The notes under the pieces are model-generated. The model did no database searches. It saw only the letters and a program-made list of their open reading frames with translations, and was not told where the DNA came from. Shown one piece after another: positions 23,257 to 36,249 of a stretch of DNA of 64,000 nucleotides. The DNA is from Monilinia fructicola (Eukaryota; Ascomycota; Leotiomycetes; Helotiales; Sclerotiniaceae), in the NCBI GenBank assembly GCA_008692225.1, contig VICG01000004.1, forward strand, positions 372,501-436,500, given 5' to 3'. The first letter of the stretch is position 1. Each line of letters begins with the position of its first letter. A program made the translations under genes and the position numbers.

Positions 23257-23953
23257 GAGTTATGAAACGATGTTCTAATATAACAAAAGTTGAGGATCGT
23301 CAAATCAAACTGCAAGCTTTGGATTGATGTGACATTGCATGTAAATTCGATATATTAGCTCTACTTTCCTAGCTTGGTTAGTTGAATAATAACTCCCTCC
23401 TTCGAAGCCTGCGCCCGTGTCTCTGGGATACACCCAGTAAGAGCACACAGTAGAATTGACTCGTCTCCGGTGCTGTCAAAATGGAGGGTGTTATAAAATT
23501 TGACATGACATGTGTTCTGGAATCTGTACGAATCTGGAAAGATGAGATATGGAGGAGGTAAAAAAGAAGGGTAGGTGTGGTGGCGTCCATCCTCCAATGA
23601 GATTCGGACGTTCAAGCCCTTGAGGCTTTTTGATCGTCAAATTTGATCTGCAACATGGAAAGGCATACAAGGTTGAAAGACAGTTCGATTCTCGACCAAA
23701 GATCCAGGCAGTACGAATACCCATGAACCTGTACAAGCAGGAAGTTTGAGCAGACGGGTTCACACCATTGTAGAAACAAGATCACAGGAAAAGAATATAA
23801 AATGACGGATGAAATATTTGCGTGATTTTTGAATCCAAGAGAGTTGGCCCCCCACATTGGATGTGACTTTTATTATCCCCCCTTCGTGGTTATATCCTTC
23901 CACAAAACGCCAAACACCATGCCGATATATACCATCGAATATCAGAGGAAACT
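23257..23953. other. Intergenic region
   Basis: Spacer between the convergent ASST gene and Nop16. Minus-strand frames at 23361-23615 and 23491-23763 lack ATG starts or family features; not called. Confidence 0.5.
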
Positions 23954-24691
23954 TCACGCTTCACTAGCAACAACGCCACCAGCCTCCTTCCACTTCTGAA
24001 CCCGTCGTCTAATATCTGGCTCCGTTTGCTGCATAGGATTCAACCTTCTATCCCTAACCATGGCTCCGTAGTTCTCCCCCCATCGCTTCACTAAGCGTTC
24101 AACCCATTCCTTTTCCCGCTCACTCTGTTTTCTTTCCCTTTTCTCTCCCGCTCTCGACGCCTGTTCCTCCAAGAGTTTCACAATTTCGTTCTTTGGCCTG
24201 GAACTCTTCTCATCACCAAAACCCTCGAAACTTTCTCCGTTCTCACCCTCATCATCTGAGTTCAGAGGATCATTCAATGGATTTGCCTTTTTATTATCAT
24301 GGATGACTCTGAGAATCTTTCCAGTCTCCGGATCTCTTTCGACTCGCGCTTCAGTTGGGGCAAGGTTTTTGGGGATTGCGTTTGAGATGGCGAGCTTGCT
24401 TGCAGTAGAGGTTCTTGATTCGGGTCCTGCTTGTTTCTTCTCGATCCCACCGGTGACGGTATTGAGACGACTAGTTAAACCAAGACGGCGGTAGTTTTGT
24501 GTGAGGGTTTCATCCTGTCTCCTAGAATGGAAGTTAGTTGTGTGCCTTTGTGATTGATACTATGTAGAATAAAATTACCAGTTTGCAGCGATAATGGCAT
24601 TGCCCAAGGGATTGACACGCTTCGACTTTGGCTTGAGCTTGATCTTGGAATTTCCAGATCTGTTCTTCTTCTTTTGAAGTTCGCGGCCCAT
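23954..24691 (-). CDS. NOP16: Ribosome biogenesis protein Nop16
   Basis: Nucleolar factor of 60S subunit assembly. Two exons, 24579-24691 and 23954-24521, encode 226 residues, a usual length for fungal Nop16. The start at 24691 begins MGRELQKKKNRSG, the conserved basic N-terminus. The C-terminal block YGAMVRDRRLNPMQQTEPD followed by IRRRVQKWK is the family signature. A charged middle (residues about 125-170) is likely coiled or disordered. The 57-nt intron has clean GT-AG ends. Frame intact. Confidence 0.93.
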
Positions 24692-26560
24692 TTTCTATGA
24701 TTTCAGTTGATATATGATGTGGTCGAATGAAATTGGTTGGTTGATGTAATTAATTGTACTTGCACTCCCCAAACTATCACATCGGAAAATCTTCACCATT
24801 GAAAAAATTCGAAGCTAGCCTTATCAGCTAAGATTAGCTTGGTCTTATCATCACATGACCAGCCAGTTCCTTTCTTCTTGGTCCAGTGACTTTGAACGCA
24901 ACAGGACGCGTGACTTTCTCCTTTTTCTAAACCTAGCTACCCTACCTCATACCTCACTCAGCCTTGAAGGAAGAGTTCGACTCGTGTGATCGTATCAAGC
25001 ACATACTTCTCCATCATCTCGATCTAATTTTTGACGAACGAGACTTAAGCAGTGCCTTAATATAATATACTTGCGATAAAGCAACTCGCATCACATCTGT
25101 GAAGAGTCAAGACTGGTTATGCTATCCTCATCCAAAGTGGGCGCTATATTTGTATATGTCCATTGTCTAGTCCATGATCATTGAACCAAAAGTACGAAGA
25201 TCGGGACATCGCTCGTTCTCATGCCCAATGGTGTCCAAGGAAAAGTCATCACGGCAAAACCCCCCACTCCATCCCCACGACTTAGGTATTAGATACTTAT
25301 CAGCTTAACCGCATTGCCGTATTGCTATCGGATGAAGTCGTGATCTAATTCTAATACATCCTACACGAGAAGGGAATCTTCTCCGAGCTTCATCTCCGTC
25401 ATACTTATGCCATTCAGCAGAGTCCATCAGGCATTTCACAGCACGTCTTTCCTACAGTGATTTTATTAATGTCCGAAATCAAGGGAGGTTAGGATTAGTT
25501 ATGAAGAAGCTAGATTGCACTGTACAGTATGGCTATCTGGTACCACTTCGTACCCCCACTGTAACTTGTCTTACCTCTTCACGATCTTCGCCCTCTCCTG
25601 CCCTTTGCCTGAGCCTTTGACATCAAATGGTATGCAGAGGCGAGCTCCTAAGAGGATCTACAGCCAACGCGAGGGTACCTGGTGTAACGTTCCATCACAG
25701 TCTACATGTTTCTCTCTAGAAAAGTGAACTTGAGCAGAGAATCTGCTGTGAAAGATCTAAACCAATCAGTGTTAGGATCTTAACTGCGAAAGGATTTCGG
25801 AGAAGACAGTGAAGGTCGGCGCGGTGAGGAGCCGACAGTAGGATCCGTATCATGTAATATTCTTCTTGGTCCATGACATTTATGATTTCCTCAAAATAGC
25901 CGCGCAAAATGTATGAAGAAGACTGCCGTATTATATGATTCACACATCAATAGTCGTCGATGTCGATGGAGAGAAACTTTAGGCAAGGTCCGTCGAACTA
26001 CTAAGAAGTTGGTGACAGCGTAGAACCTTGCGGGTAGAAAAGGTTAGCCATCTTGGCATATTTAAGACATCACAGTAGGAACCATGGTGTGTCGGAGATA
26101 TTACCTAGTTTTGACATCTCTACTGGGACCAGATAGGACAACAGCAATTTAGACCAGAATTAGACAGACCCTGAACGATCCATTAGACTTTTTATAATTA
26201 GGTTTAATTCTGTTCCATTGCCGATATGTACTGTGCTGTTATTATTATCACCATCGTGCCGTACTCCGCGGTCCTTTCAAGCTGTTAGACTTTTTTGATC
26301 ACTCTGAAAAGACATGTGCCTGCGAACCATATTAGTCCAAGTCGCAGCGGAAAAAAAAACAGCTAATTCCTCCGGATGATCACGGAGCGGTATCTTCAAA
26401 TTTTTGTTCGTACTGGAGATATACAAAAGCTCATCAACAATGAATTCGCTCAAACAGCCGGGCCAATCGTACGTAAGAGAAAGGTAGTCGATTTCATGAG
26501 CTTATCATTTGTGATCAAAATGAAAGAGACGGACAACACTTGAGTACTCTGCAGAAACCA
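24692..26560. other. Gene-poor region, first part
   Basis: Upstream of Nop16; no coding frame with recognisable character on either strand and no RNA gene seen. Confidence 0.5.
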
Positions 26561-26990
26561 AAATGTCCATGGATCGATCTATCCCTCCCCTGGTTCTCCC
26601 CTACCCTAGGGACAAAAGCCACACCGAGGCATCTATGCCCTGCAATCCGAAGAAGGCACGGGTTTGTCAAACATGTAAGTGAGTGAGCCGATTGGAACAG
26701 TGCCGGGACGGCGTATGCTCTTGTGTTACAATATCAAATTCCTTCTATGCATCCTTCGAAACCTTCTAGCTTACGTCCACTTAAGATAGCGCCATCGTGG
26801 ATAGCCTCGTTGAAGAGAGGACCGACAAGGATTAAGAGGCTTAATAGTCGTGTTCATCTTGTGATTTGCCAGATACACTTTTGGAGGGGGCAGCCACCGC
26901 GCTGATACCCAGAATTCATTTTGGTTTATGCAGCAATTGTCTAATTCGTCTTGCAGCAGGAAACGGAGACGGAAGTGGAACGGTAAAACG
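26561..26990 (+). pseudogene. Possible relic of a Zn2Cys6 regulator
   Basis: A frame from ATG 26561 reads a short polar peptide ending KKARVCQTC, the typical entry to a zinc cluster, and then meets a perfect donor (gtaagtgag) at about 26677. About 280 bp on, the plus strand reads R-K-R-R-R-K-W-N-G just before a second donor (near 26981). That matches the second half of such a cluster except that the third cysteine is Trp and the acceptor is one base off. No downstream regulator domain follows. This is an inference from a short motif and may be coincidence. Confidence 0.28.
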
Positions 26991-29197
26991 ATACCCCTCC
27001 CTTGAATTTTTGTTCATAAATCATCAAGGATTTCTTTCCTTTTGTCCAAGGTTTTGCTTGTAGATTCAATGGGTCTGCAACTGTCTAGATTGGACTTAAT
27101 CGCTGGTCATGTGTATGTAATAACAATGACTTGGTTTGTCAGAGATTGGGACTATTCTTATCATCAAGTCCTCGCCATTCATCCAGAGTTTTGTGACAGG
27201 TAATGAAGATCATGAGGGGAATCCTAGTGTAAGGTAGTCTGAAATGAGGGCTAGTGGACGGCCAGAGGCGTACAATTAATAGCATGATCGATATAAGTGG
27301 TTCGGATGAGTCGATGCCCTTTTATGGGTGTTAGTCTGGACCAGCTTAATATGATGGAGGAAAATTTCAACTGCCAAACAAAGTGTTGAATGGGATCTCT
27401 CCTGCGACTAGTTTCGATTCGACCCTCCCAGCTATCCTCTCATTTTCTTAGAGTTTTGCGTCTTCGCAGTCCATGCTGCAGACGACAGTATAAACAATGT
27501 CGAGCCTTGCAGACAGCTAACGAATCATATTTTAGCTTGCTACCCAACCCCGTCAAGACCCATGATGGAGCTATTTCTTCATGAACAGCTCAGACATGGA
27601 AATATAGGATACCCCTCATTACAGTACAGTAGGTACAATCACCACAACGCTCTCCTGCATATTGAAATGCAAATAGCATACTGTACCTCGTAGTCCCGCT
27701 TATCTATTCGCAGTCTTATCGGTTGCAATCAGACGCTTTGTGCCTTGATCGCACATTGCGCCAGACTGGGATTGAAGGTCGAACCGAGCAAAACTCCAAA
27801 TTTCCTCCTCCCTCACCATCGCCCCTTCATCATTTCAGGATGCCGGATAAAAGTTTGAATAGCATGGCTTGCGAGTTGCAGTATCGTCCCAATAGCCTCG
27901 TCACAACCTAATTTAGAATGAAGGGGCAGGATATCGATTACTTACAAATAAAACGAAGCCAAGAAGAACTAATCACCATCATCGAACCGGGCATATATTT
28001 CAGGCATGTGCACAGCAGTACCGAATAGCCAGGGGGAAAGGAAAACAGAGCCACCGTTTGCCTCCCCACCACCACCACCACCTCCTCCTCCTCCTCCTCC
28101 TCCTCCTCCTCCACTACTGTACGAACCTCACTCAATGTTTAATCGACGCCAGTGGCTGTCCTGTTACCTTTCATCTCCGAAGTTTGCTTTTCGGCCATAC
28201 CCGTACACCATCCATTGCAAACCCCTCTCATCCAATAACTACTGTGGGAAGCGGTGCTAGCTAAATGAGACTCATGACGATCTAAATGTATAAAACCTGC
28301 TATGTAGAACTAATCGCGGCTTACAGCCAGGTCAATTTATGGGGTCTGCTGGCACTTCTTTGACATAGCTTCCGCAATGGCGAAAGTCCACCCCGGCTTT
28401 CAGATCAACCTCGACCGGACAGCAAGTGAACGGGCATACTCCGTACTTCAGTGGACTGTGGATTGAGACATATTAAGCTTATTCATATGAAGCTCACGAT
28501 GCCAAACCTCTTCAAGAAATTCATCTTCATTTAAGTGGACCACTACATCTCCAAATTCTCAAATTAAGCATTTGCACCCAGAGCCTAGGGCGAAGCCAGA
28601 GGCGAAGCCAATTCGAAATCCCTCCAATCTTGTTTCTCAAGCCAAGACTTCCACAAGCAAATGGCTGAGAATAATTGATGCAGTTCTATAGATTGTGTGT
28701 GCAGCAAGTAGAGGAAGAGAAATTCCTGCATGGAAGCTGCATTGTGCTTCCTCTGCAGAGAGATGATGATATTTGATTAGTCGAACTCTACTCCGTAGAT
28801 TAAACCACTCGGAGGGGGTAGTTGAAAATGGCCCTCGGTTCCCAGAAAGCCTGCTCCTCCCACTTCAATCCCCTGCCAACTCTACCCTACATCACAACTT
28901 TTTCACATTTCAGTTGCCCCCTTGCAAAATCGCAGTGCTGATCCCCACCCGTAACTTGAATGTACGCCGGGGCGGACCTACTTTCTAGGGGTTGTCCATC
29001 GTCTAGCTCGCTTTGCTCCTCATAATTGATTAACATGCCCACCATGAATTTCATCCAAATATTGCAACCCCAAGCTTCAGCCAACGGCTATTCTCCACAT
29101 TCTTCTTTCGTTCACTTGGCTACATTATATTTCAATGGACTTGCATTTCTCTTTTCAATCGAATATCCAAAATTTTACCTCATAATTATCATCAAAA
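26991..29197. other. Gene-poor region, second part
   Basis: No supported gene. Holds a CAC/CCT microsatellite and two TACTCCGTA motifs (28437-28445, 28789-28797). The last several hundred bases probably are promoter and leader of the regulator at 29198. Confidence 0.5.
28066..28113. repeat. CAC then CCT trinucleotide microsatellite
   Basis: About five CAC units followed directly by about eleven CCT units. Confidence 0.92.
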
Positions 29198-31939
29198 ATG
29201 ACTCTCCCTGTAGCATGTCCTCCCTCCTCTGCCTCCTCGGACCCGCCAACTGTAGCCCAACGCAAGCGACGCAGGAGGGCTCCAGCTAGCGGTGCCTCGG
29301 ACGATTGCTTCGCTTGTACCAAACGAAACGTAAAATGCGATCGAAGAAGACCATATTGCTCACAATGTCTTGAAGTTGGAAATGAGTGCTCAGGCTACAA
29401 AACCCAATTAACTTGGGGAGTAGGAGTGGCAAGTCGAGGAAAACTGCGAGGTCTATCTCTCCCTGTTGCGAAATCTCCTCCTGCCCCCAAAAGTCCACCC
29501 GTTACCCGTCCCCGAGCTGCTTCTACGATTGCGAGAACCCTGGAAAAAAGCGATGAGGGTGTTAGAGTCAAGTTGGAAAATGCAGGTTCTGTATCTGTTA
29601 GTCCATTCATGACATATGATTTTGTCAATATGGCACCTCATGGGAATACGTCGACGACTCAGATATCAGATTGGAATGTTTCTGCACCATCTCACGAATT
29701 CACCATTCCTAAATATCATCCTGAGACACAGCAACGCCAGATGCAACGACAACTACCACCACAACTTCATCGGATACATACGCTTAGCATCGGGAGACCG
29801 GAAGGATTGGGCCATTCCAGCTCCATAGACTCTCTGAGCCCTTATCCTGACAGCGAGTATGTATCACCGATCAGCCAATCGTTTCAGCATGACGAAGTTC
29901 CTTTCTTAAACAGTCCTGCCGCAATGTACAACAGCTATTCGTCGAGAAACACTTCCATAACGGATCAAAGTTCAGATATTATGGGAAACTCACGTGGCCC
30001 TACCTCATGTCCTGAACAGTTCTATGCTCAATCAGAAATGAGTTCGAGCATAAGTTCTCACCAGAATATGTATGACATTGCAGAAGGTCACCAGCCCCAA
30101 CGATCTCATCAAGAGTCTTCTTCAGTGCATGAGATATTTTACGACGATGAAATGTTAGGTGAATAATTTTATTCTAAGCGTTCGTTGAGATCTTCTTCGC
30201 TAACTATTTTCTTACTAGGCATTCAAAACTCCCAAGAATCTGAATCATTCGCCACAAGTGCTAGATCCAGTCACTTTGGGTGGACTTCTATCAATGAAGA
30301 TGATGTTGGTTCCCCTACGTCGGAAACAGATACCTATCATCATATTACTGGGCATGATTCCATGTCATCTTCATTTACTTCTGAAATGTCACCTCGAATC
30401 TCATTCTTCTTAGATTACTACGAAAAGATCATCTGCCCATCGGTAGTGGTCATCGATAGCCCTTCCAATCCTTACCGGGAGCATATTCTTGCTCTGGCCT
30501 CTTCAAGCCAGAGTCTTCAACATGCCATTTGTGCACTTGCGGCTTGCAATCTACGCATGAAACGAAAGCAGTCACTAGGCCAAGATCATTGGCGTCAGCC
30601 AATTGAACTCGAACTTCAAGATCGTATCAATGGTGGCTCTCTTGGTCGACCTGTCTGCGTGAGAAGGTCCTCTACTCAGACAACTTTAGGGGACTCCATG
30701 AGTACCGATGCATCACTACAAGAAGAGTACCAACATCGTTCGCTAGCCGTCTCCCTCCTCAACGAACAATTAAGTGACCCCTCCAAAGCCCGCCACGACT
30801 GTGTCCTCGCCACCCTCTTCATCCTCTGTCATTATCGTATGTGCGAATCTGGCATCGCTCAATTCCGCACCCAATTTGCCGGCGTCAAAAAGATTCTCGG
30901 AATGCGTGAATGCGGAACTGATACCGGCAACTGGGGATGGATGGAGTCTCTCTTCACCTATTTTGATGGTATTGCGGCTTCAATAAATGATCGTGAATCC
31001 CAGCTTTGTGGCGGATACCTTGAAATGCTATCTAACCCCTCCAATCCTAATCATGCGATTGAAAACATGGTAGGCTGTGACGCCGTCCTCTTCAAAACAA
31101 TCGCCAAACTAGGACGTCTCAATTTGCTGTCTCAGCATCGTCCCGTTATGAATGATTCCATCACTAGCCCCCCGCATCAAAATCATGTGCATCAAACCTC
31201 TGGGCTTCATCGACCTCGACTAGCTGGTCAAGAACTGGTTGATTTCTACAACCTTCATTCCGTTTCATTTGACGGCAACGGATTTGCCTCAACGATGACC
31301 CTCAATGATCATCACACGGCCCCCATCCAAAACCTTGAATCTCTATCTCCCACCTGCTCTCCAACTTCCTCTACCATAAACTACATGTCTGGTGACGGCA
31401 CTCATACCACTTTCTGGGCCGAATGGAAAGCCGCCCGCCTCGCCCTCCAAGAATGGGAATTCTCGCCTTCCCGCATCGTCTCTTCTCTTCCTGTCACACC
31501 CACGCCCACTCAGCTACGCGATTTTGGTTACATCTCTGAAGCATTCCGCTACTCCGCTCTCTTGTACACCGAACGTCTTGCTTGTCCCAACACCCCAAGC
31601 TCCCATCTAAATTTCCAGAACTTGGTCAGCCAGGTCCTGTTCTACGTCACGAGCCTGGAAACCAACAGCGGATGTGAGAAGTTCTTGCTCTGGCCACTCT
31701 TCATCAGTGGGAGTGAATGTGTAAACGAGTTACAGCAGAGCATTGTGAGGAGTAAGTGTCGTGAGATTATGGGCAGGTCGGGGTATCTTAACAATTTAGC
31801 TGGTCTGGAGGTCCTGGAGAAATTGTGGGCAGAGGGGAAAGATGGACGAGCATCCCCAGATGCCATGAGAAGTCAAATGGGACCTTTCAGATGGAGTAGG
31901 CACATGGAAGGAGCGGATGGTGAATGGATCATGGTTTGA
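29198..31939 (+). CDS. Zn2Cys6 transcription factor, Fungal_trans_2-like
   Basis: Nuclear regulator of 893 residues in two exons, 29198-30158 and 30219-31939, with a 60-nt intron. The zinc cluster lies at about residues 37-65: C-x2-C-x6-C-x6-C-x2-C-x6-C (CFACTKRNVKC ... CSQCLEVGNEC), preceded by a basic RKRRRRAP stretch. It is followed by GVGVASRGKLRGLSLP, which I associate with one conserved group of filamentous-fungal zinc-cluster proteins. Residues about 85-390 are low-complexity and probably disordered. The C-terminal half (FFLDYYEKIICPSVVVID; HYRMCESGIAQFRTQFAGVK; FLLWPLFISGSEC) resembles the Fungal_trans_2 type (PF11951). Frame intact; targets unknown. Confidence 0.87.
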
Positions 31940-34900
31940 GTAGTAGGCTTGGTTAGGGTGCACGGTTGTGAGCTTTGCAAGTTACGATGTGATGACTGCT
32001 GTTTTATCATTTTACGACGATGTCCATCTTCGTTCGTATCACTCACGTCTCTCACACTACGTTGTGTTACGTCGGGGTTTTTTCCTTCTCGTGTGTTGTA
32101 TTTACGATTAGCTCTTTTCCTTGCTGCAACAAGTTGGCGGCAATCTAAATCCCATAGCCTAGGGAGGCTTTGGGTGGTCGAGGGCGGTGATAATGGGTAT
32201 TGGTGATTGGATGGGGATGAAAAAATAGGTTCGGAGCGCGGCGTCACGGTAGCGGAAAACGAACGATGACCCCCAATTTATGTTATGTTTATGTTTTCAT
32301 CTTATGTGTTACGAACATGTCACGGAAATTACAGGATATCTGAGGAAAGATGTCACGATGCTTAGTCTTGTATGGATTAATGCTTAATTCATTGCTTACT
32401 TAACGGCTTGTTCAGTACACCCATGTTACCTAGGTATCTATTTTATGAAAAAGTTTCTGGCTCATCAGTGAACATGTTCATTGATTCATGAAACACTTTC
32501 CACAATGCAAAAATTATATTTGACCCGAATTTCATATGAATCTTTTCAAATTACGTAGTTTCATTGTCTAATAAAGTGTGTTGTAAAGGTCCATCAGCCT
32601 CATTGATTACAGAGTAGTATCGCTAGAATCTCGTTTGTAAATTGTGAGCCCATACGCTCTCAGTGTTCTCTCTCGTCTAAAACGCCGTTTCTATTCATGC
32701 CTCGGTGCTATTACTTGGTAATCCCATTCATTCAATGTACTGCGACGTCACAAAAGGATTGTGACACTGTCACTCGCAAGCAAGTACGCGCAGAGCTACA
32801 TAGAACTCGCTAAAAGACACCAGCTAACATGTCAAAACACACAAACCATCAAAGTTGGACACGTCCCTCTCTGGTATATTGGCCTGCATATGCATATCTC
32901 GTACCTTATCACACCGGTCCTGAAGAAAAAAAGATGGGACGAAAGGCACAGAAACACATTTACATATCGAGAATAAGGTTAGTTCCGAAAGCAGGACCGC
33001 ACAGTATCATCCGACTTCTCACGATGTGATACCAGCATGGAATTGTCGAAATGCCTCAATTGCAGATACCAAGAATTGAACTGAGTGCATATACGAGAAA
33101 AAGCTTGGCTCGAACTTAAAAGTTAAACCCACCCCCGATCGGCAGTTGTCCTGGATCCCGTAAAGCGCCAAGCATGAGGGAGGGAAAACAGCGTAGTGGA
33201 GTGGAGAGGAATTCTGTTTCGCCTGGTGAAAGCGCTGAAATGGAGTGGAAATGTAGCTAATAGTGTCGCAACGCTCGTCAGTTGGGGTTCACAATTGAGC
33301 TTCTGGGCGGCACGGTACGGAGACATGTCAAAGAGTACGGATACCAAGGATGAGACCCAGACAAAAGAATGGTAGGAATAGTAGAGACGATTAGCCAGTG
33401 GCATTCGGAGGTTTTGGAGATTTTTGCTGTATTGAGAAATCCCGATATAATGTCCACTACAGGGATCTCATCCCATGTGCCCGTACTCCGTACACTTCAC
33501 GGGAGGGATGTGATTGATCGAGGGATGCAATTTATCCGGACGGAGATGTGACGAGAAAGGAGGAGGGGTGCTATCTCATTTGATGGACCCGCTCTTAGGA
33601 GTCTTAGCGTCATTGCTGCATGCTCAGAGATATGTCGTGACTTCAGGATCACATTAATGATTGAAGGCCTGTCAGCAGTGCCTGCATGCAATTTAGATAC
33701 CCAGCTCATGTTTGCATGTATGGTCTACAGTGGAGCGTCTACAGTCCATAAATTTTATACCTTCGGGTTGAATTTCTTGTTCTGGCTGGCTCGAGCGCTT
33801 GATATGCGGGTGATCCACAGTTGCTATCGATAATCTTCGCTGGCATGTTGAAAGCTTGAGAAGGTAGATCTGCCGATTTTCCTTCGATCGTCGTTTGTCT
33901 CCAATCGCCATCACTGTTTCGAGGCCCCCCTCGGTCGCGAGGTGTGTAGCATCTAGACCTTTGACTTGGAAGGGGAAGCGATCTGAAAGTTGAAGCGAAT
34001 TACCAAGCTCTCTCAGCAAATCTACCCGTGTTCCAGTTATCCGGACGAGCAGACCAGGGACCAGACTTTCTATGTTTGAAGAGCTACATATAACCCTCTA
34101 AAACAGGTTATCATTCAGACAATCTCAAACTCCACGTAAAATCAAGGATTGAGGATCTCTGGTTCCTATCCTGCAGTTCGGACTACCAGAAACGTTAAAA
34201 CACTTGAAATCCGGAACCTTGAAATTGGGTACCTCATGTCTCAACAGGGTCGGTATGAAGTGAAAATATATTAATTAGTATCATACCAAGGCCACGGTAA
34301 CTTCCAGTTGGAGTCAATCAAGCACTGCCAAATTAAAAGATTGAGATTATGTCCGTGCAATCTGGAGCACGAATCCAACGGCTGCATTTGTATCCATAAC
34401 TATTGAAGTCAAAATTGCACGTATTAGAAAGTGCTTTAGTCAAGAGACTAGAGTACCGTAAAGCCGATGCAGGTTTCTCGTCAAAGGAGCAAAGTCTCAG
34501 TCCTTCCTGCACAGTGCACACATATCATATCGAGACCTATTTCCTATCACAGTGGCTTTGGTCGTTATGAAGATGCTCATCCAGTGGCTCCTCAAACATC
34601 ATGAATGGGCCATAGAAAATATGTTCCATTCCGGGAAATGGGGTTGTGTCGATGCCAGCAAGAATGGATTAGATATCTCCCGTTCTGTTCTTTGATTTTT
34701 TTGATTCTTGGCTGAGTACTTGGGCCTTTGTCTGAGACATAAATATTTTTTTATTCAATGGTACATCATAATCGACAGGCAAGGATTCATCTCTTGAGTT
34801 CGCTTAATCTTGATCTCATCATTCCTATTTTTCCACTTCTTGTTCCCTCCCCTCTTTGCGGCTCTCCTTGTCGTAGAGGGAAACGCGATCAAACTCCCCT

Positions 34901-36249
34901 TTCATTAGTTTGACTTACACTAATGCGAATGCCTGTGTTAAGAATACCAAACAAACAATCGAGATATTGATCGAGGTCTGCAAGAACAGGAGATTTCTGA
35001 CATGGTTGAGAGCTTGTTCTTGAAAACGATAAAACTGTTTTAGACTCATTTATCATAGGGGATGACTCGACAGTCAAACGACGATCGTTTCCAAATGACT
35101 AACGTGGGATTAATGATGTGCATAAAGATGATTGGGCCATTCCGAAGCTGGAATACCATGGACGAGTGATTTTAATACACAACATTAGATTCTATGTTAT
35201 TGGCATCATTCAATTCATCATGACCGTTTGCATGTCACCTGCAATATAGGGACTTCATAACATTCAAATAACTCTTCTGCAGTCAAGTAATATTGAAGGT
35301 ATGTTCGCTGAACATTGAAGAAATGTAACTGAAACACAGAAAAGTTCGTGGAGCCTTAGTCCTTCAATATATTTTGGTAACATCTATTATAGTTCATATA
35401 TCATTTTACAGAATATCCCCATATATGTACATATTCATGTAGTGTTGAAGGTCTGCATATCGGCCACTATATTGCAAACTTACATACTCCAATCACTAAG
35501 TGGGAGAAACGGAAGTTCGAAAGTACGAAGGAGGTACTGCAAGTTTTCATGAACTACACAAAATGTTCAAGTTTGGTCGGCTTTGCATGAGAGTAGAAGC
35601 TTGAGCACGAATGGTAAAGCTTGCCGGATCTCTTATGTCTTTACAATAGACCTGGATACACAAATGGTCTTTGATATTCTCGATGTCGACAATCAGGATG
35701 AGTGAGCTCGGCCTTCGAATTTCAAAAATAATTCAGGAATCATGTTTGGCACAACAATAGCACTGGCAGCGGAGTATAGGGAATCGGGAGTATTACATTC
35801 TTTAGGCTTATCACCTTGATTAATATTACAATCGAGATATCGCTCAAGATGAATGGGGTAACCCCAGAAAAGGCAGAGAGTCAAAACTTTCAAAGCTACG
35901 AAAAACTCTAGGAAGAATCACCCCTCAGCCACCAAGTTTCCAATAGAGTATATTTGGAGAGCACTGGGAGGGGAAATGGTAACGATTTAGGTATCAATTT
36001 ACAAGGTGTCGTTGGGTATTCAAGAATGGTTAGAAATTTCGGGTGCGGCGGACTGGGTTTCGATCGGCAATTAGAAGTAACAGAAGATGGAGGTGCATTG
36101 GGATGACTACGACTTTGATAATGCAAAGGCAAATCACCAACCATACCATACATGGTAAAAGAGATGGGTTTTATTTCACCCAAGCATCAGTACGAAACTT
36201 TGAAGAATGCTGCTGACACCATCTCTGGCTTTTCTCGGAACCCTAGAAC
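31940..36249. other. Gene desert
   Basis: About 4.3 kb without a supported gene. Contains a palindrome TACCTAGGTA (32427-32436) and TACTCCGTA (33484-33492). AT-rich with many short chance frames; no transposase, reverse transcriptase or terminal repeats recognised. Confidence 0.45.

Noticed and set aside
23361..23763. Overlapping minus-strand frames beside Nop16
   Set aside because: The frame at 23361-23615 starts with TTG and neither frame shows a family feature; they overlap each other in different frames.
18253..24691. Transporter, ASST and neighbours as a biosynthetic cluster
   Set aside because: No synthase, terpene cyclase, P450 or other core enzyme; Nop16 next door is housekeeping.
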